A stretch of 64,000 nt of DNA from Halobacteriovoraceae bacterium (GCA_002711995.1 PASN01000010.1:194485-258484), one strand, 5' to 3'. Shown: positions 36,765 to 46,274, counted from the first letter of the stretch. The notes: generated by a model not told the origin, from the sequence alone. Translations and numbers: made by a program.

Positions 36765-38117
36765 CTATATTCTAGATTCATTTATTTTTAGGGAGTCTGC
36801 CATATTTAGCCAGTCGATTAAAACAAGGCCAAAATTAAGCCTAGACTGCTCAAGCTCTGTTCGATAGGAAGCAAAACTGCTTTTCAATTCAATTAAGGTG
36901 TCTAAGTCAATTCTACCGAATGAAAATCGACGCTCTTCTTCTTTAACTATGCTTGATGTGAGGTTTACTTTATTCTCATCGACTTTCATTTGGTTTCTGG
37001 CCTGCTCCAAACGATGAAAAACATCCATTTTTCTTTTTTCAAATGATAATGCCTCTTGTCTGGCCTGTATCTGAGACTTTATATGATTAATTCTTCCCGT
37101 GTGATAGTTTGCCGCGGCCTGTGTATTGCCAATTGGCACCTCAAGCTTAATTCCCACAACTGTCTCGCTTCTTTCAATATTTGTTGAAAATCGAAAAGAG
37201 TCATCTTTATTGTAACCGACCACAAAGCTGAGGTCGGGTGAGTCTACAGCATCCAACAACTTAGCTTCTTTCTTCAAAAATTGCTTTCTTAACTTTGCAA
37301 TCTTGGATGCCCTAGTTTTCTCCCAGACAGGTTCTTCTATTTTTTTTGAAATCGACATTAGTTTCCTAACTAGAACTTTAGAGTCTTGCTGTGCAAAATT
37401 TTCAAATTCATAGGATAAGTTTTTTTGAATTTGACCTTTCAAAGAAAAATATGCCGTTTTTTTACTTAGAAGTTCTTCTTTTCGAAGAAGGACCAGGAGT
37501 TGTGCTCTTTTTAAATCCGTCGAAGATGCAACTTTGGCCCTAACCTTGGATGCCACATTCTTTTCAAGCTTCAGTCCGTCTTCATATAATGATTTGGCCA
37601 AAGCATAATCCCTAAAGGCCTTGCTTAGAGCGAGATAACTTTTCAAGGTTTCTGCAAATGCATCCTCTTTTGACTCCAAAAGCTCCAGTCTTTCTAGCGA
37701 TTCTTGATTAAGCAAAGAGCTTTTTTTAAGCCTTAAGTCCGATCCAAATGCATTTTTGTACAAAGATTGCTCAAGTCTTATTTGAGTTACATTCTCTCTT
37801 CTATCGGGACGAGTGACCCTCGAATGAGATATTGAAAAGTCGGTGCCAGTTTCAATGATGCTTTTTTCCAACAATGCTGAGATCAACGTTGTGTTTTCAT
37901 CTGTATCCGCGTTGTACCCATTTTCGTTAACGAAGCTGAGAGTAAACTCTCTTGAAGGCAACCCACTATCCACCAGATACTCCAGAGCTTTATTGCTAGC
38001 TTCCACGTTTGCAAACGAGGGATCGTTTTTCAACGAAAGGCTAATAAACTTGTTAAGGTCCAGACTATTGGCATAAGCTGAACTAGTCAGAATAAAGATT
38101 ACATAAAAAAGCCTCAT
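36765..38117 (-). CDS. TolC-like outer-membrane efflux protein
   Basis: 450 residues with signal sequence (MRLFYVIFILTSSAYA) and two homologous halves of long coiled helices (for example LDLNKFISLSLKNDPS and the late FGRIDLDTLIELKSSFA) typical of outer-membrane efflux channels. It works as the outer-membrane exit for the RND pump encoded immediately upstream; its start overlaps the pump stop (ATGA). Ribosome site GAGAAGAGG. It is last in the MarR-RND-OMP operon. Confidence 0.88.
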   Translation of the reverse strand: MRLFYVIFILTSSAYANSLDLNKFISLSLKNDPSFANVEASNKALEYLVDSGLPSREFTLSFVNENGYNADTDENTTLISALLEKSIIETGTDFSISHSRVTRPDRRENVTQIRLEQSLYKNAFGSDLRLKKSSLLNQESLERLELLESKEDAFAETLKSYLALSKAFRDYALAKSLYEDGLKLEKNVASKVRAKVASSTDLKRAQLLVLLRKEELLSKKTAYFSLKGQIQKNLSYEFENFAQQDSKVLVRKLMSISKKIEEPVWEKTRASKIAKLRKQFLKKEAKLLDAVDSPDLSFVVGYNKDDSFRFSTNIERSETVVGIKLEVPIGNTQAAANYHTGRINHIKSQIQARQEALSFEKRKMDVFHRLEQARNQMKVDENKVNLTSSIVKEEERRFSFGRIDLDTLIELKSSFASYRTELEQSRLNFGLVLIDWLNMADSLKINESRI

Positions 38118-40780
38118 ACCTCTTCTCCCCTTGTCTCTTGCTTAGATCTAAATTGGGCGTAAAAAGAAAAAACACATGGCACAAAGACTAAGGTAATAAA
38201 CATCCCTAGAAGAAGTCCCCACCCCATTGCCAACATCATTTCCGCAAGCATAGAATCATACCCCCCAAGGCCGTAGGCCGTTGGAAAAAGCCCAGCTACC
38301 GTAGTGAGTGTGGTGATCACAACCGCCCTTAGACGGGTGGATGATATTTTTGCGATATCTGCTAGGATATCATTTGAGTTCAAGTTCAAACGATTCTTCA
38401 ATCTATCGATTAGGACAATAGAGTCATTGATTACAACACCTATCATTCCAAGAGTTCCTATAACAGCAAAGAAGCCGTATTGTTCCATTCCATGCGCCCA
38501 AAACGATATAATTGTGCCAATAACCCCAAATGGTATTATTGCGCCCACAAGCAGTGGCGTTAAAAAGGAGTTAAATAGAAAAATAAGTAAAAGATATATA
38601 AGACCAAGTGCTAGGGATATGGACAGCAAAAAGTCTGATTGAGAATCCCTGGAGTCCTCAACCTCACCTCTGAAGGCGATATTGGCAGAGGGTCTTCCTG
38701 AAATAACCTCAGGGATAACTTTGCTCTCCACAACGTCTGCAATTTCAAGTGGAGTTTTATCTGTTTTAGGAGCAAGGTCGGCGTAGACCATAGTCGCCCT
38801 TTTATAGTTAACTCTTTGAATCGTGGATGGTTTTTTATTTTCGCTTACATTAACAATAGAACCTATAGGCACTAAGTATCCCTCAGCGTTTTGAACAGTT
38901 AACTCTAGTAAAGCTTCCACATCAATTTTAGCAAAATCACTACTAGTGAAACGGACATCAACTTCCTCGTCACCGTCATTTAAAGTGTATAAAACGTCCC
39001 CTTCAACATATGCTCTTAGTGTTTCGGCCAATTGGGAATATTTAATCCCCAAGCGGCTGGCCTTAAGTTTGTCAATATCTAGCCGATACTCAAACTTCTC
39101 TCTGGGTTTTTCTTCTTCAACATTGATAAGCGATTCAAATGAATTAAGTTTTGAAACAAGATCCCCAACAATTTGACTTCTTACCTTGTCATTATTCTCT
39201 TGGATCTCTATCGCAATTGGGCTTCCGCTATCAGAACCAAACCTGCTCTTTTGAAATTCAACTTCTTCAAAGCCTTTAAGCTTGTTTAATTCGACCCTCC
39301 ACCCTTTTAAAAGCTCGGACAAGGAAATCTCTCGTTCTGATGGAGCAACAATCTCAACACGGATTGAGGCCTCATTCTCACGCACTTCCCCGCCTCTTCT
39401 ATTTTGTCCAATCCTCGTCCTAACAGAGGTAACAATTCCTCTCTTATCTTCCAGGAATACCTTTTCAACTTCTCCCACTTTTTTAGCAGTTTCATATCTG
39501 GTAAATGATTTTGGTGCGACTACCTTTACGCGAAAGTTTCTTGACTCTTCTCTGGGAAACATCACATAGCTTAAGTTGTTTTTTAATAGATAGCCTGAAA
39601 ATGCTGCTAGAACCAAGAAACCTACTAAGACATAAACTCTTTTACGGAGAATAACTTCAAGTGCTTTTGTATAGATAGACTCCATCTTAGAGACTAGTGC
39701 CGCTCTTTTCGCAGCAAAGCGACTTTCGCCAAAAAGTTTTTTATAGATCTTTTCTACCTTAGTCTCCTGAACCATGTGCGCCGGTAGAAAAAAGAATGAT
39801 TCAATAAGACTGGCAGCAAGCATGAGAAAGATCACTGCTGGTATATATTTTACAAAAAGTCCAACCCTGCCACTAAAAAAGTATAGCGGCACAAAGGCGG
39901 CACATGTGGTAAGAATACTCGCGATTACAGGAATTCCAACCTCAACTACTGAATCTACAACTTTATTTTGGTTCCGGTCTTTTAGATTTCTAGAGATATT
40001 TTCGGCTATTATGATCGCGTCATCAACAACAATACCAAGAACAATTATGATCGCGGCAAGAGTCATATTGTTAACTGTATAACCTAACAACACCGAGCCA
40101 AGTAGTGTAAAGGCCAATGAGAACGGGATCCCCAGCCCCACCCAAACACTGGATCTAAAGTCTAAGAAAAGCACCAATATAACCACTATAAGGATAAAAC
40201 CTACTAAACCATTGCTTCCAATAAGCTCAAGTCTATTTCTCACGTCGTATGATTCATCGTCGATGAGAACAAAACCAACCGAAGAGTTTATGTTGTTGGC
40301 CTCAAACGTTTTGACAAAATCTACGACTGCCTCCTGCGCGCTCAAAATGTCAGTTGACGAACTCTTTTGAATGTTAAATATGATTCCCTCTCGCCCTTGA
40401 ACCTTGCTGATGCTTGTGGTTTTTTCAAATCCGCGCTCAATTGTTGCAAGTTGATCAAGAGTAAGCTTTTGACCCTGATAGCCTGAAGCGACAATGACTT
40501 TCTTTAAGCTTTGGATATTGTTCAACTCAGAAGCTATTGTGATCTCGGTTTCTCTTTTGTCGTATAGGCTGCCAATTGGTCTTCTTACATGTTGGGTGAC
40601 AACTTGGTCTCTCAATTGGCTCATGGAGACTTCGTATTTATTTAGTTTCTCGGCATCCACCTTTATCTGGAGCTCAGGTCTTAAATAACCAGAAATATCA
40701 ACACCGCTTATTTCGGGCAGCGATAAAAGTTTGTCCCGAAGGCCTAAAGCGTACTCCTGGAGTTTTTGTCTATCTTGCAC
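38114..40780 (-). pseudogene. RND efflux pump, large C-terminal part of a frameshifted gene
   Basis: 888 residues from the first ATG in this frame, covering most of an AcrB/HAE1-like inner-membrane pump: periplasmic porter regions, the membrane helices 2-12 and the conserved acidic pair in TM4 (GIVVDDAIIIAEN). The true N-terminus is in the next entry. Inserting one A in the A-run at 40838-40842 (minus strand) restores one frame through KSEKAIIDIGIYLKDAEVLT into this part, so a single-base deletion separates the pieces. The rest is intact, with an ATGA overlap to the OMP gene. This could be a real mutation or a sequencing slip in the homopolymer. Confidence 0.85.
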
Positions 40781-40821
40781 AGTTAGTACCTCTGCATCCT
40801 TTAGATAGATCCCAATATCGA

Positions 40822-41235
40822 TTATTGCTTTTTCAGATTTTTAAACTGTCTATAGGTTGGATCATCCACTTCCTTTGGAAGCGTCACGGAGTTAACAGAA
40901 TCTTTAACTTCTTGGACCTTTTCAGCTAGATTCTTAAGCCCGGCCTCAAAGTTCACTCTGATCATGCCGGACCCGTAAGAGGCGCTGGATTTAACTTCCT
41001 CAAGCGCGGTAATCCCTTTGAGTTTTTCTTCAACAGGTTTAAGAATGAAAGATTCAACATCTGCGGCAGAGGCACCTGGATATCTAAAGTTAATCCTAAT
41101 GGATTCAAAAGCAAACTCCGGCATTTCTTCTTTGCCTATCTTTTGCCAGCCTAGGATCGAAAGCAAGAAAAGACCCAACATGAGGGCGTTTACTATTACT
41201 GGCCGCTCTATAAAATACTTAATAGATCTTCTCAT
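40822..41235 (-). pseudogene. RND efflux pump, N-terminal fragment of the frameshifted gene
   Basis: 137 residues: first transmembrane helix (ERPVIVNALMLGLFLLSILGW), the start of the porter domain (RYPGASAADVESFILKPVEEKL) and DDPTYRQFKN, after which the frame runs into a stop. It has the normal start of HAE1-type pumps. The frame shift lies in a 5-base A-run; six A would read through into the following large part. It begins at ATG 41235 overlapping the MarR stop. Together the two pieces give about 1040 residues, a normal RND length. Confidence 0.85.
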
Positions 41236-41675
41236 GACTCCTCTCCAGTAATTTTATACAATGTGCCTTGTGCGGAATCCATGAAGTCAATTAGCGTCGA
41301 AACCTCTGCGTCACTTAACGCTTTAAATCTACCAGAAACCCTTTTGTAGGCCTGTTTCTTAATTCTTTTTAAAAGCTTTTGGCCATCACCGGTTAGTTGA
41401 AGATCTACCATTCGCCTATCGCTTACACCTGTTTTCCTTGAAACAAGACCTTTATCCACTAGGTTATTAATCAATTTAGTCATGGATGGTTGGCTAACTC
41501 CGTGATGATTTGCAATATCTACAACGTGAATCAGGCCACAATGAATATTCGCAAGCACTCTGAACTGAGGAACAGTTAAAGATGGCCTAGCACACTCCCT
41601 AATCTCAGTTCTAAGCAAATTCATGAAAGGAGGGATAACATCGAACATTTTTTTTGCTAAAGCTTCACGCGACAC
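41232..41675 (-). CDS. MarR-family regulator of the RND operon
   Basis: 147 residues with a winged helix: VVDIANHHGVSQPSMTKLINNLVDKGLV (helix-turn-helix) and a basic wing SRKTGVSDRRMVDLQLTGDG. GTG start with AAGG upstream. It is the first gene of the efflux operon, overlapping the RND start by 4 bases (ATGA). Two TAAC-N3-GTTA palindromes directly upstream are the expected operators, so it probably represses its own operon and is released by a pump substrate. Confidence 0.88.
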   Translation of the reverse strand: MSREALAKKMFDVIPPFMNLLRTEIRECARPSLTVPQFRVLANIHCGLIHVVDIANHHGVSQPSMTKLINNLVDKGLVSRKTGVSDRRMVDLQLTGDGQKLLKRIKKQAYKRVSGRFKALSDAEVSTLIDFMDSAQGTLYKITGEES

Positions 41676-41680
41676 TTACA

Positions 41681-41707
41681 TAACCTTGTTATTAATTAAC
41701 CTAGTTA
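41681..41707. promoter_or_regulatory. Two tandem MarR-type operators
   Basis: TAACCTTGTTA (41681-41691) and TAACCTAGTTA (41697-41707) are both TAAC-N3-GTTA palindromes, spaced 16 bases start to start, just upstream of the MarR start codon. The spacing and symmetry fit binding of two regulator dimers. The remaining upstream gap to 41918 shows only AT-rich sequence and the promoter of the plus-strand secreted gene. Confidence 0.55.
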
Positions 41708-41918
41708 TATATTTATTCCGATGCAATTTTATGTCAAACATTAATCTAACTATAAGGATTGAGATTTGAGCACTAGAGTGACCTTTCGCCATTAGAGCTA
41801 TATGATTTAAGGGACTTACAACCTCTTAATAATATAATCATTACACTGTTTGATCTTTTCCACACACTTAACCTATTACTCTCGCTAAACTGATTCATCT
41901 TTAAATAAGGAGTTTAAA

Positions 41919-42317
41919 ATGAAAAATTTGGTTTGGGTTGCTCTTATGGCCTCTTATACAACATTGGCCTCCGTTGAAGAAAATTACTACAAAGGGTTCA
42001 CACCACAAGGCGAAACCTGTGATTTAAGCATCAGTCCAGCAAAAGACTCTGACTACGACAATGTGATTATGAGAGCAAAGATCGGCGGAGGCGGCATTCC
42101 AACGTTTCTTGGATTCGGCGCCACAAAGTTCACGAAATCTTTCAAGATCGTAAGATTTGAGCATGACCAAAGGCTAGTTTCAATGGGATCTGAAGGAGAT
42201 CCGGAATTAGAGCTTTTTGAAAACGAGCAACAAGAATTGAGCTATACTCTTCATGTCTATCCTATGTTTGGAGGCGTGGACACTTATAACTGTGATGGTC
42301 TTAAAAAGATATATTAA
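41919..42317 (+). CDS. Small secreted protein of unknown function
   Basis: 132 residues with a signal peptide (MKNLVWVALMASYTTLAS) and a short beta-rich mature part carrying two cysteines far apart (Cys near 39 and near the C-terminus), able to form one disulfide. The ribosome site AAGGAG is strong. I do not recognise the family. It ends 38 bases from the converging C39-like peptidase gene with a shared hairpin between them. Confidence 0.6.
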   Translation: MKNLVWVALMASYTTLASVEENYYKGFTPQGETCDLSISPAKDSDYDNVIMRAKIGGGGIPTFLGFGATKFTKSFKIVRFEHDQRLVSMGSEGDPELELFENEQQELSYTLHVYPMFGGVDTYNCDGLKKIY

Positions 42318-42332
42318 TTAGTTTGTTGATAT

Positions 42333-42356
42333 AGCGGGAACAATCTCCCGCTTTCT
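42333..42356. terminator. Bidirectional terminator between convergent genes
   Basis: AGCGGGA and TCCCGCT form a perfect 7-base GC-rich stem with a 6-base loop between two converging genes, followed by TTTCT on the plus strand. It is best for the plus-strand gene; on the minus strand the tail is ATAT. Confidence 0.6.
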
Positions 42357-43281
42357 ACTCTGAGGCCATCTCTCTAAGTCCTTTTAAAGACCTTTCAAAT
42401 TTATTTTTATTCATACCTGCAAATTGAATTGCCTTGTCAGCTGCTTGATGTGCCTTCTCCTTAAGTCCTAATTCCTTTAAAAGCAATGCATAATTATGCC
42501 AGGCATAGGCGAATTCAGGGTTTAACTTAAGCGCTTTTTCAAAGTTCTGTTTAGCCTTTCTCTTTTCACCCCTTTGAAATTGGTTATTGCCCAAAGCAAA
42601 GTGCGCCCAGTGTGATTGAGGCCATCTATCTAATATAGTGGTTAATGCCAAGGCAGCTGATTGGGTGTCTCCAATATTTTCCAAAGCTGCTGCAGCTCTA
42701 AGATGCTCTCTGGGACCTGAGGTACTGGAAAGGACATTTGGTGGAAGAACAACAAGTCCCCAGTAGCCTCCTCTTTTCCAGCCTCTTTCAAACTTTTTAA
42801 ATTCAAGCTCTTTATTTTCTTCTTTGCCTGAATTCAAATAAACAACTCTCTTCTCTAGGTCATGGCCTGTAACAAGGGAGTAGTGCCAAAGCTCAAGCCA
42901 ATCAAAACCAAGGTTTTGAAAAACAATGACAGGTGTGCCTTGAGACAATTCTCGTAGCAGGTCCTCCATTGAAGATACTTCAAGCGCCATAAGTCCATTC
43001 CTTCTAGCGGCGGAGACAATATCCATCTGATAAGTCCCACTGGCGCCAGGGGTAAAAACCTCTTTTGCGGCTTCATCTTGTGAAAGCGTCACACCTGCCC
43101 AGTTAAATGCCATACTCAATGTAGCCGGGCCGCAGTGGTCTTTTTTTTGAGAAACAAATGGAATTCCCTTAACTCTGGACTTCTGCTGAATTCCAATAAC
43201 TTTTTCGGTGATATTGTTTGATTGTAGAGCGCGTCCTGCGCACCCTACAAAAACAAAACAAATGAGAAGACTTAATCTCAT
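42355..43281 (-). CDS. PA2778-family C39-like cysteine peptidase with TPR tail
   Basis: 308 residues. A signal sequence with lipobox (FVGC) leads into a papain-like C39 domain: QKKDHCGPATLSMAFNW supplies the catalytic cysteine, and the HYSLVTGHD segment the histidine. The C-terminal third is a tetratricopeptide array (AHFALGNNQFQRGEKRKAKQNFEKALKLNPEFAYAWHNYA). It matches the PA2778 family, always paired with a PA2779-type small membrane protein, as here; its own start codon overlaps that gene's stop. Processing of a secreted peptide is the likely job; the target is unknown. Confidence 0.88.
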   Translation of the reverse strand: MRLSLLICFVFVGCAGRALQSNNITEKVIGIQQKSRVKGIPFVSQKKDHCGPATLSMAFNWAGVTLSQDEAAKEVFTPGASGTYQMDIVSAARRNGLMALEVSSMEDLLRELSQGTPVIVFQNLGFDWLELWHYSLVTGHDLEKRVVYLNSGKEENKELEFKKFERGWKRGGYWGLVVLPPNVLSSTSGPREHLRAAAALENIGDTQSAALALTTILDRWPQSHWAHFALGNNQFQRGEKRKAKQNFEKALKLNPEFAYAWHNYALLLKELGLKEKAHQAADKAIQFAGMNKNKFERSLKGLREMASE

Positions 43282-43631
43282 ATTCTCTGAGCGAGATATA
43301 TAATAAGAAGAATCAGAACGATTTCCACCAACAATGCGCCTGCTTGTTGTTGCTGAACACTGCTAGCAAGATGGTTTAGCTCTTTATCGCTAAGGCCTGC
43401 AATTCTTTCATTTACAGTTGCTGGGTCTAGTCCCTGCTTCTCAAGCATCTCTTTGATTTTATCCTTTGAGACAAAATCTTTCATCGCCTCTTCTTTTGAG
43501 GGCCTGTCTTCCATATTCATGGCGTCAAAAGAGCTAATCATTTGTGGCGTTTCACCTGTGGCGGCCATTCCAATCTTAGGATCTAAAAAAAAGGTAAATG
43601 CGAGAGCGCAACAAATTAAAGACTTTAACAT
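43278..43631 (-). CDS. PA2779-family small membrane protein
   Basis: 117 residues: a signal-like N-terminus, a charged middle (DRPSKEEAMKDFVSKDKIKEMLEKQGLDPATVNERIAGLSDKEL), and a C-terminal membrane helix (LLVEIVLILLIIYLAQRI). The length, charged repeat and C-terminal helix fit PA2779, the usual partner of PA2778. A strong AAGGAG site precedes ATG, and its stop overlaps the peptidase start. It probably is substrate or anchor for the C39-like peptidase; that is inference. Confidence 0.82.
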   Translation of the reverse strand: MLKSLICCALAFTFFLDPKIGMAATGETPQMISSFDAMNMEDRPSKEEAMKDFVSKDKIKEMLEKQGLDPATVNERIAGLSDKELNHLASSVQQQQAGALLVEIVLILLIIYLAQRI

Positions 43632-43721
43632 AATAGACTCCTTTATATGTGTTATCTATTTTTAACATATTCAGGAGAAGTTCCATCAAGATTGCTTTAT
43701 ACAAGGCCTAGACACTTATAG

Positions 43722-43755
43722 AATAGTGGAAGGGCGAATAGCACCTTCCATTATT
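43722..43755 (-). terminator. Terminator-like hairpin after the sulfur operon
   Basis: AATAGTGGAAGG pairs with CCTTCCATTATT (one G-U pair) around a 10-base loop, 3 bases after the last YeeE gene on the minus strand. It is followed by AT-rich sequence. It separates this operon from the PA2779 gene. Confidence 0.5.
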
Positions 43756-43757
43756 AA

Positions 43758-44171
43758 TTATTTTTTATTGAAGAAAAACCTATGAGCACTCATGCCAACA
43801 AGCATACATACTACAAATGTAAGGAACAGTGGCTCACCAGTCACAAGGTTAACAAGACCTGGGCCAGGACAAATTCCCATTATTCCCCATCCAATACCAA
43901 ACATTGCAGATCCCAAGATTAGATTTTTATCAATGTCCTTGGCAGTAGGCATGTTAAATCCTTTCTCAAAGAATGGAGTTTCCCGCTTTAAAATCAACCT
44001 GAAGAAAACCAGATTTACTCCAACAGCTCCACCCATGACAAATAATAGGCGCATATCCCAATCGCCGAAAAGATCCAGAAAGCCTATGACAATATTTGGA
44101 TTCGTCATTCCCGAGATAACAAGCCCCACAGAAAATAGAATTCCAGCAAAAAAGCTTACAGCAATTTTCAT
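43758..44171 (-). CDS. YeeE/YedE-family membrane protein, half 2 (DUF6691 type)
   Basis: 137 residues with four hydrophobic helices and the conserved motif [16 protein letters not shown], a cysteine-containing loop shared by DUF6691/YeeE-YedE proteins that move thiosulfate or persulfide sulfur across the membrane. It overlaps the other half by 4 bases (44168-44171). The two halves together equal one full-length YeeE fold, so they probably form a heterodimer. Confidence 0.85.
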   Translation of the reverse strand: MKIAVSFFAGILFSVGLVISGMTNPNIVIGFLDLFGDWDMRLLFVMGGAVGVNLVFFRLILKRETPFFEKGFNMPTAKDIDKNLILGSAMFGIGWGIMGICPGPGLVNLVTGEPLFLTFVVCMLVGMSAHRFFFNKK

Positions 44172-44581
44172 AGCGCCCCCTTTACAGCAACAGTAATAAC
44201 TCCAGCAGCAATAAAGGTTATTGTTGCCACAAAACTTCTCTTAGACAGTCTCGCTAATCCGCAGACGCCATGGCCAGACGTGCAACCACTTCCAAGTCTG
44301 GTGCCAAAACCAACAAGCAATCCCGCCGCGATGGCGTGGCCAAATCCAAAACTTCCTAGGTCGTAGCTTAGTGCCTCCGGTCTTGCCAATAGAAAGCCAG
44401 CACCTCCAGCAAGAAGCCCGGCCATGAAACCAAACCTCCACTTCCCCGTATTGTCGGGGTTAGTGAACATCCCCATGAAGATTCCACTGATTCCAGCTAT
44501 TCTTCCAAGGCCTCCGAGCATCGTGCTTGCAGAAAGCCCAATCAAAATTCCGCCCAATAGGGCCTGCAAATATTCATGCAT
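44168..44581 (-). CDS. YeeE/YedE-family membrane protein, half 1
   Basis: 137 residues, four helices. The signature [16 protein letters not shown] matches the YeeE sulfur-binding loop, in which the cysteine receives the sulfur atom. A ribosome site AAGGAG precedes the ATG; the gene starts 11 bases after the persulfide dioxygenase and ends in an overlap with half 2. Sulfur import or export for the dioxygenase is the likely job. Confidence 0.88.
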   Translation of the reverse strand: MHEYLQALLGGILIGLSASTMLGGLGRIAGISGIFMGMFTNPDNTGKWRFGFMAGLLAGGAGFLLARPEALSYDLGSFGFGHAIAAGLLVGFGTRLGSGCTSGHGVCGLARLSKRSFVATITFIAAGVITVAVKGAL

Positions 44582-44592
44582 ATCTTTTCTCC

Positions 44593-45459
44593 TTACTCTT
44601 CAATCTTTAAAGGTATTTTTATGTAACGTGTTCCGTTTTCTTCGGCATCTGGAAGTTTTCCACCGTCAATATTGACTTGAATGCTTGGAAGCAGAAGTCT
44701 CGGGGCATCGAGTTTAGCGTCACGTTCAGAACGAAACTTTGTGTAGTCTTCTTCAGTTGTCTCTTTGGAGATTTGAATATTTCTCGTTTTTTCCTCTCCA
44801 ATAGTTGTTTCGTATTTTAATTCTCTTCCACCCGGTTGATAGTCATGGCCTACAAAGACTCTTGTTTCATCAGGCAGTTCATAGAGTTTATTTTGAATAG
44901 ACTCATATAAGTCATGAGCGCTCCCTTCTGGAAAATCAACTCTTGCCGTTCCAAAGTCTGGCATAAAGATAGTGTCCCCGGTGAAAAGAGCATCACCTAT
45001 TAAATATGATGAGCATGCAGGTGTGTGACCTGGAGTGTAAAACACCTTCAACGACAGTGTGCCGGCGTTAACCAATTCACCATCGTCTAACAGAAGGTCA
45101 AATTGGCTTCCATCAGTTTTTAATTTTTTCATATTAAAAACACCCGCAAAGAACTTTTGAACCTTGGTGATATTTCTTCCGATCCCAACGACTACATCTG
45201 GAAATCTCTTTTTTAAATAATAAGCTCCAGATAAATGATCAGCGTGAGCGTGGGTCTCCAAAGAGTGGCTCAGCTTAAGATTGTTGTCTTTTATGAACTT
45301 TTCCACCTCATCCAGAGACTCAAAGCTAATTTTTCCTGAGTTTGGATCGTAGTTCAACACAGGATCAATCAAGATTGCGTCTTTAGACTGAGGATCATAT
45401 ACTAAATATGTTAAGGTAGATGTTGATTCATCATAGAATGCTTTTACTTCGGGTTTCAT
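44593..45459 (-). CDS. Persulfide dioxygenase-like metallo-beta-lactamase-fold protein
   Basis: 288 residues from the ATG at 45459, chosen for GGAG 8 bases upstream. It has the metallo-beta-lactamase metal motif THAHADHLSG, FTPGHTPACSS supplying the next histidine, FTGDTIF and the late VGHDYQPGG. The layout is ETHE1/Blh-type: oxidation of glutathione or other persulfides to sulfite with a single iron. It is the first gene of a three-gene operon with the two YeeE halves. The intergenic Crp/Fnr box and a TAGACT -10 element give it a class II activated promoter. Confidence 0.88.
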   Translation of the reverse strand: MKPEVKAFYDESTSTLTYLVYDPQSKDAILIDPVLNYDPNSGKISFESLDEVEKFIKDNNLKLSHSLETHAHADHLSGAYYLKKRFPDVVVGIGRNITKVQKFFAGVFNMKKLKTDGSQFDLLLDDGELVNAGTLSLKVFYTPGHTPACSSYLIGDALFTGDTIFMPDFGTARVDFPEGSAHDLYESIQNKLYELPDETRVFVGHDYQPGGRELKYETTIGEEKTRNIQISKETTEEDYTKFRSERDAKLDAPRLLLPSIQVNIDGGKLPDAEENGTRYIKIPLKIEE

Positions 45460-45519
45460 ATTGAACTCCAATTTCTAGATTTTATGTATGTAGTCTAAAC
45501 CATCTTCCACATAAAAACT

Positions 45520-45533
45520 TTGATCTTCTTCAA
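45520..45533. promoter_or_regulatory. Crp/Fnr-type site between the sulfur operon and the regulator gene
   Basis: TTGAT-CTTC-TTCAA (one change from TTGAT-N4-ATCAA). The centre lies 32 bases before the centre of the minus-strand -10 element TAGACT (45492-45497), so it should sit near -41.5 of the persulfide dioxygenase operon. It is also within the leader of the plus-strand regulator gene, allowing autoregulation. Confidence 0.6.
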
Positions 45534-45554
45534 GGTATTGGAGCTGCCAACCCC

Positions 45555-46196
45555 TTGATTTCTTGTAAAGGATGCGTCTCAATGCTGTTGGAACTATTAA
45601 AAAAAGAATTAAGTTACTTTACGGAGCGCCAGTATAAAAGAAATCAAATCATCTATAATGAAGGTGATGCCCCGGATGGCCTATACTTCATAGAGTCAGG
45701 CATCATAGGTCTTTTTCATGTGTCCGAGTCAGGCCACGAAACACTATTAAGGGTTTTCTCGAAAAACTATATATTTGGGCATCGCTCTTTAATTGCTCAA
45801 GAGAACTATCATGCTTCAAGCATATGTCTGACCCCCTCAAGGATCTATCATATCTCATCATCAAAGTTTAAAGAACTTTATACTCGCAACCCAGAAGTTT
45901 TATTTGAAATTTCCAAAATTCTTGCAAAAGAGCTGCGAGCTTCGGAGCTAAGGCTCTCCGGACTTCAAGACAAGTCGGCCAATAGAAGGATTGTTGAAAG
46001 CTTAGTTTATTTAAAGCTCAAGCACCCAAACTATACCTGGACGCGAAAGGAAATCGCGGAATTCGCAGGATCAACCTTTGAAAGTGTAGTTCGGGTCATG
46101 ACAGGTCTTCAGGACTTAGGACTAATTGAAAAGAAAGGTCGAGACTTCCAAGTGTTTGATTTCGAAAAGATGATTGATCACTCCACCACTCTCTAG
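45555..46196 (+). CDS. Crp/Fnr-family transcription regulator with N-terminal CxxC
   Basis: 213 residues from TTG at 45555, or 204 from ATG at 45582 (AAAGGA 9 bases upstream). The TTG start keeps Cys4-x-x-Cys7, a pair common at the start of Crp/Fnr proteins. A cNMP-binding-like barrel (NEGDAPDGLYFIESGIIGLF) is followed by a dimerisation helix and a winged helix whose recognition stretch TFESVVRV keeps the Glu and Arg that read the G-A core of TTGAT sites. Only Cys4, Cys7 and Cys91 are seen, not the four-cysteine [4Fe-4S] set of FNR, so it is probably thiol- or ligand-based. It lies beside a persulfide dioxygenase operon and near three matching boxes. Confidence 0.9.
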   Translation: MISCKGCVSMLLELLKKELSYFTERQYKRNQIIYNEGDAPDGLYFIESGIIGLFHVSESGHETLLRVFSKNYIFGHRSLIAQENYHASSICLTPSRIYHISSSKFKELYTRNPEVLFEISKILAKELRASELRLSGLQDKSANRRIVESLVYLKLKHPNYTWTRKEIAEFAGSTFESVVRVMTGLQDLGLIEKKGRDFQVFDFEKMIDHSTTL

Positions 46197-46205
46197 CCAC
46201 ATTAC

Positions 46206-46219
46206 ATGATGGCCATCAA
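46206..46219. promoter_or_regulatory. Crp/Fnr-type site before TauE/SafE gene
   Basis: ATGAT-GGCC-ATCAA, one change from the TTGAT-N4-ATCAA consensus. Its centre lies 32 bases before the centre of a TAGAAT -10 (46242-46247), the class II activated arrangement, and the gene starts at 46275. Confidence 0.6.
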
Positions 46220-46274
46220 CGTTCGCTTTGGATTCTTAAATTAGAATCTTAAGAACAAAAGCGAAGGAGATAAT

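Noticed and set aside
40830-40850. Programmed -1 frameshifting in the RND gene
   Set aside because: The run TTTAAAAAT is not a proper X-XXY-YYZ slippery site in the zero frame (GTTTAAA or TAAAAAT would mis-pair), and five As are short for polymerase slippage. A mutation or sequencing slip is simpler.
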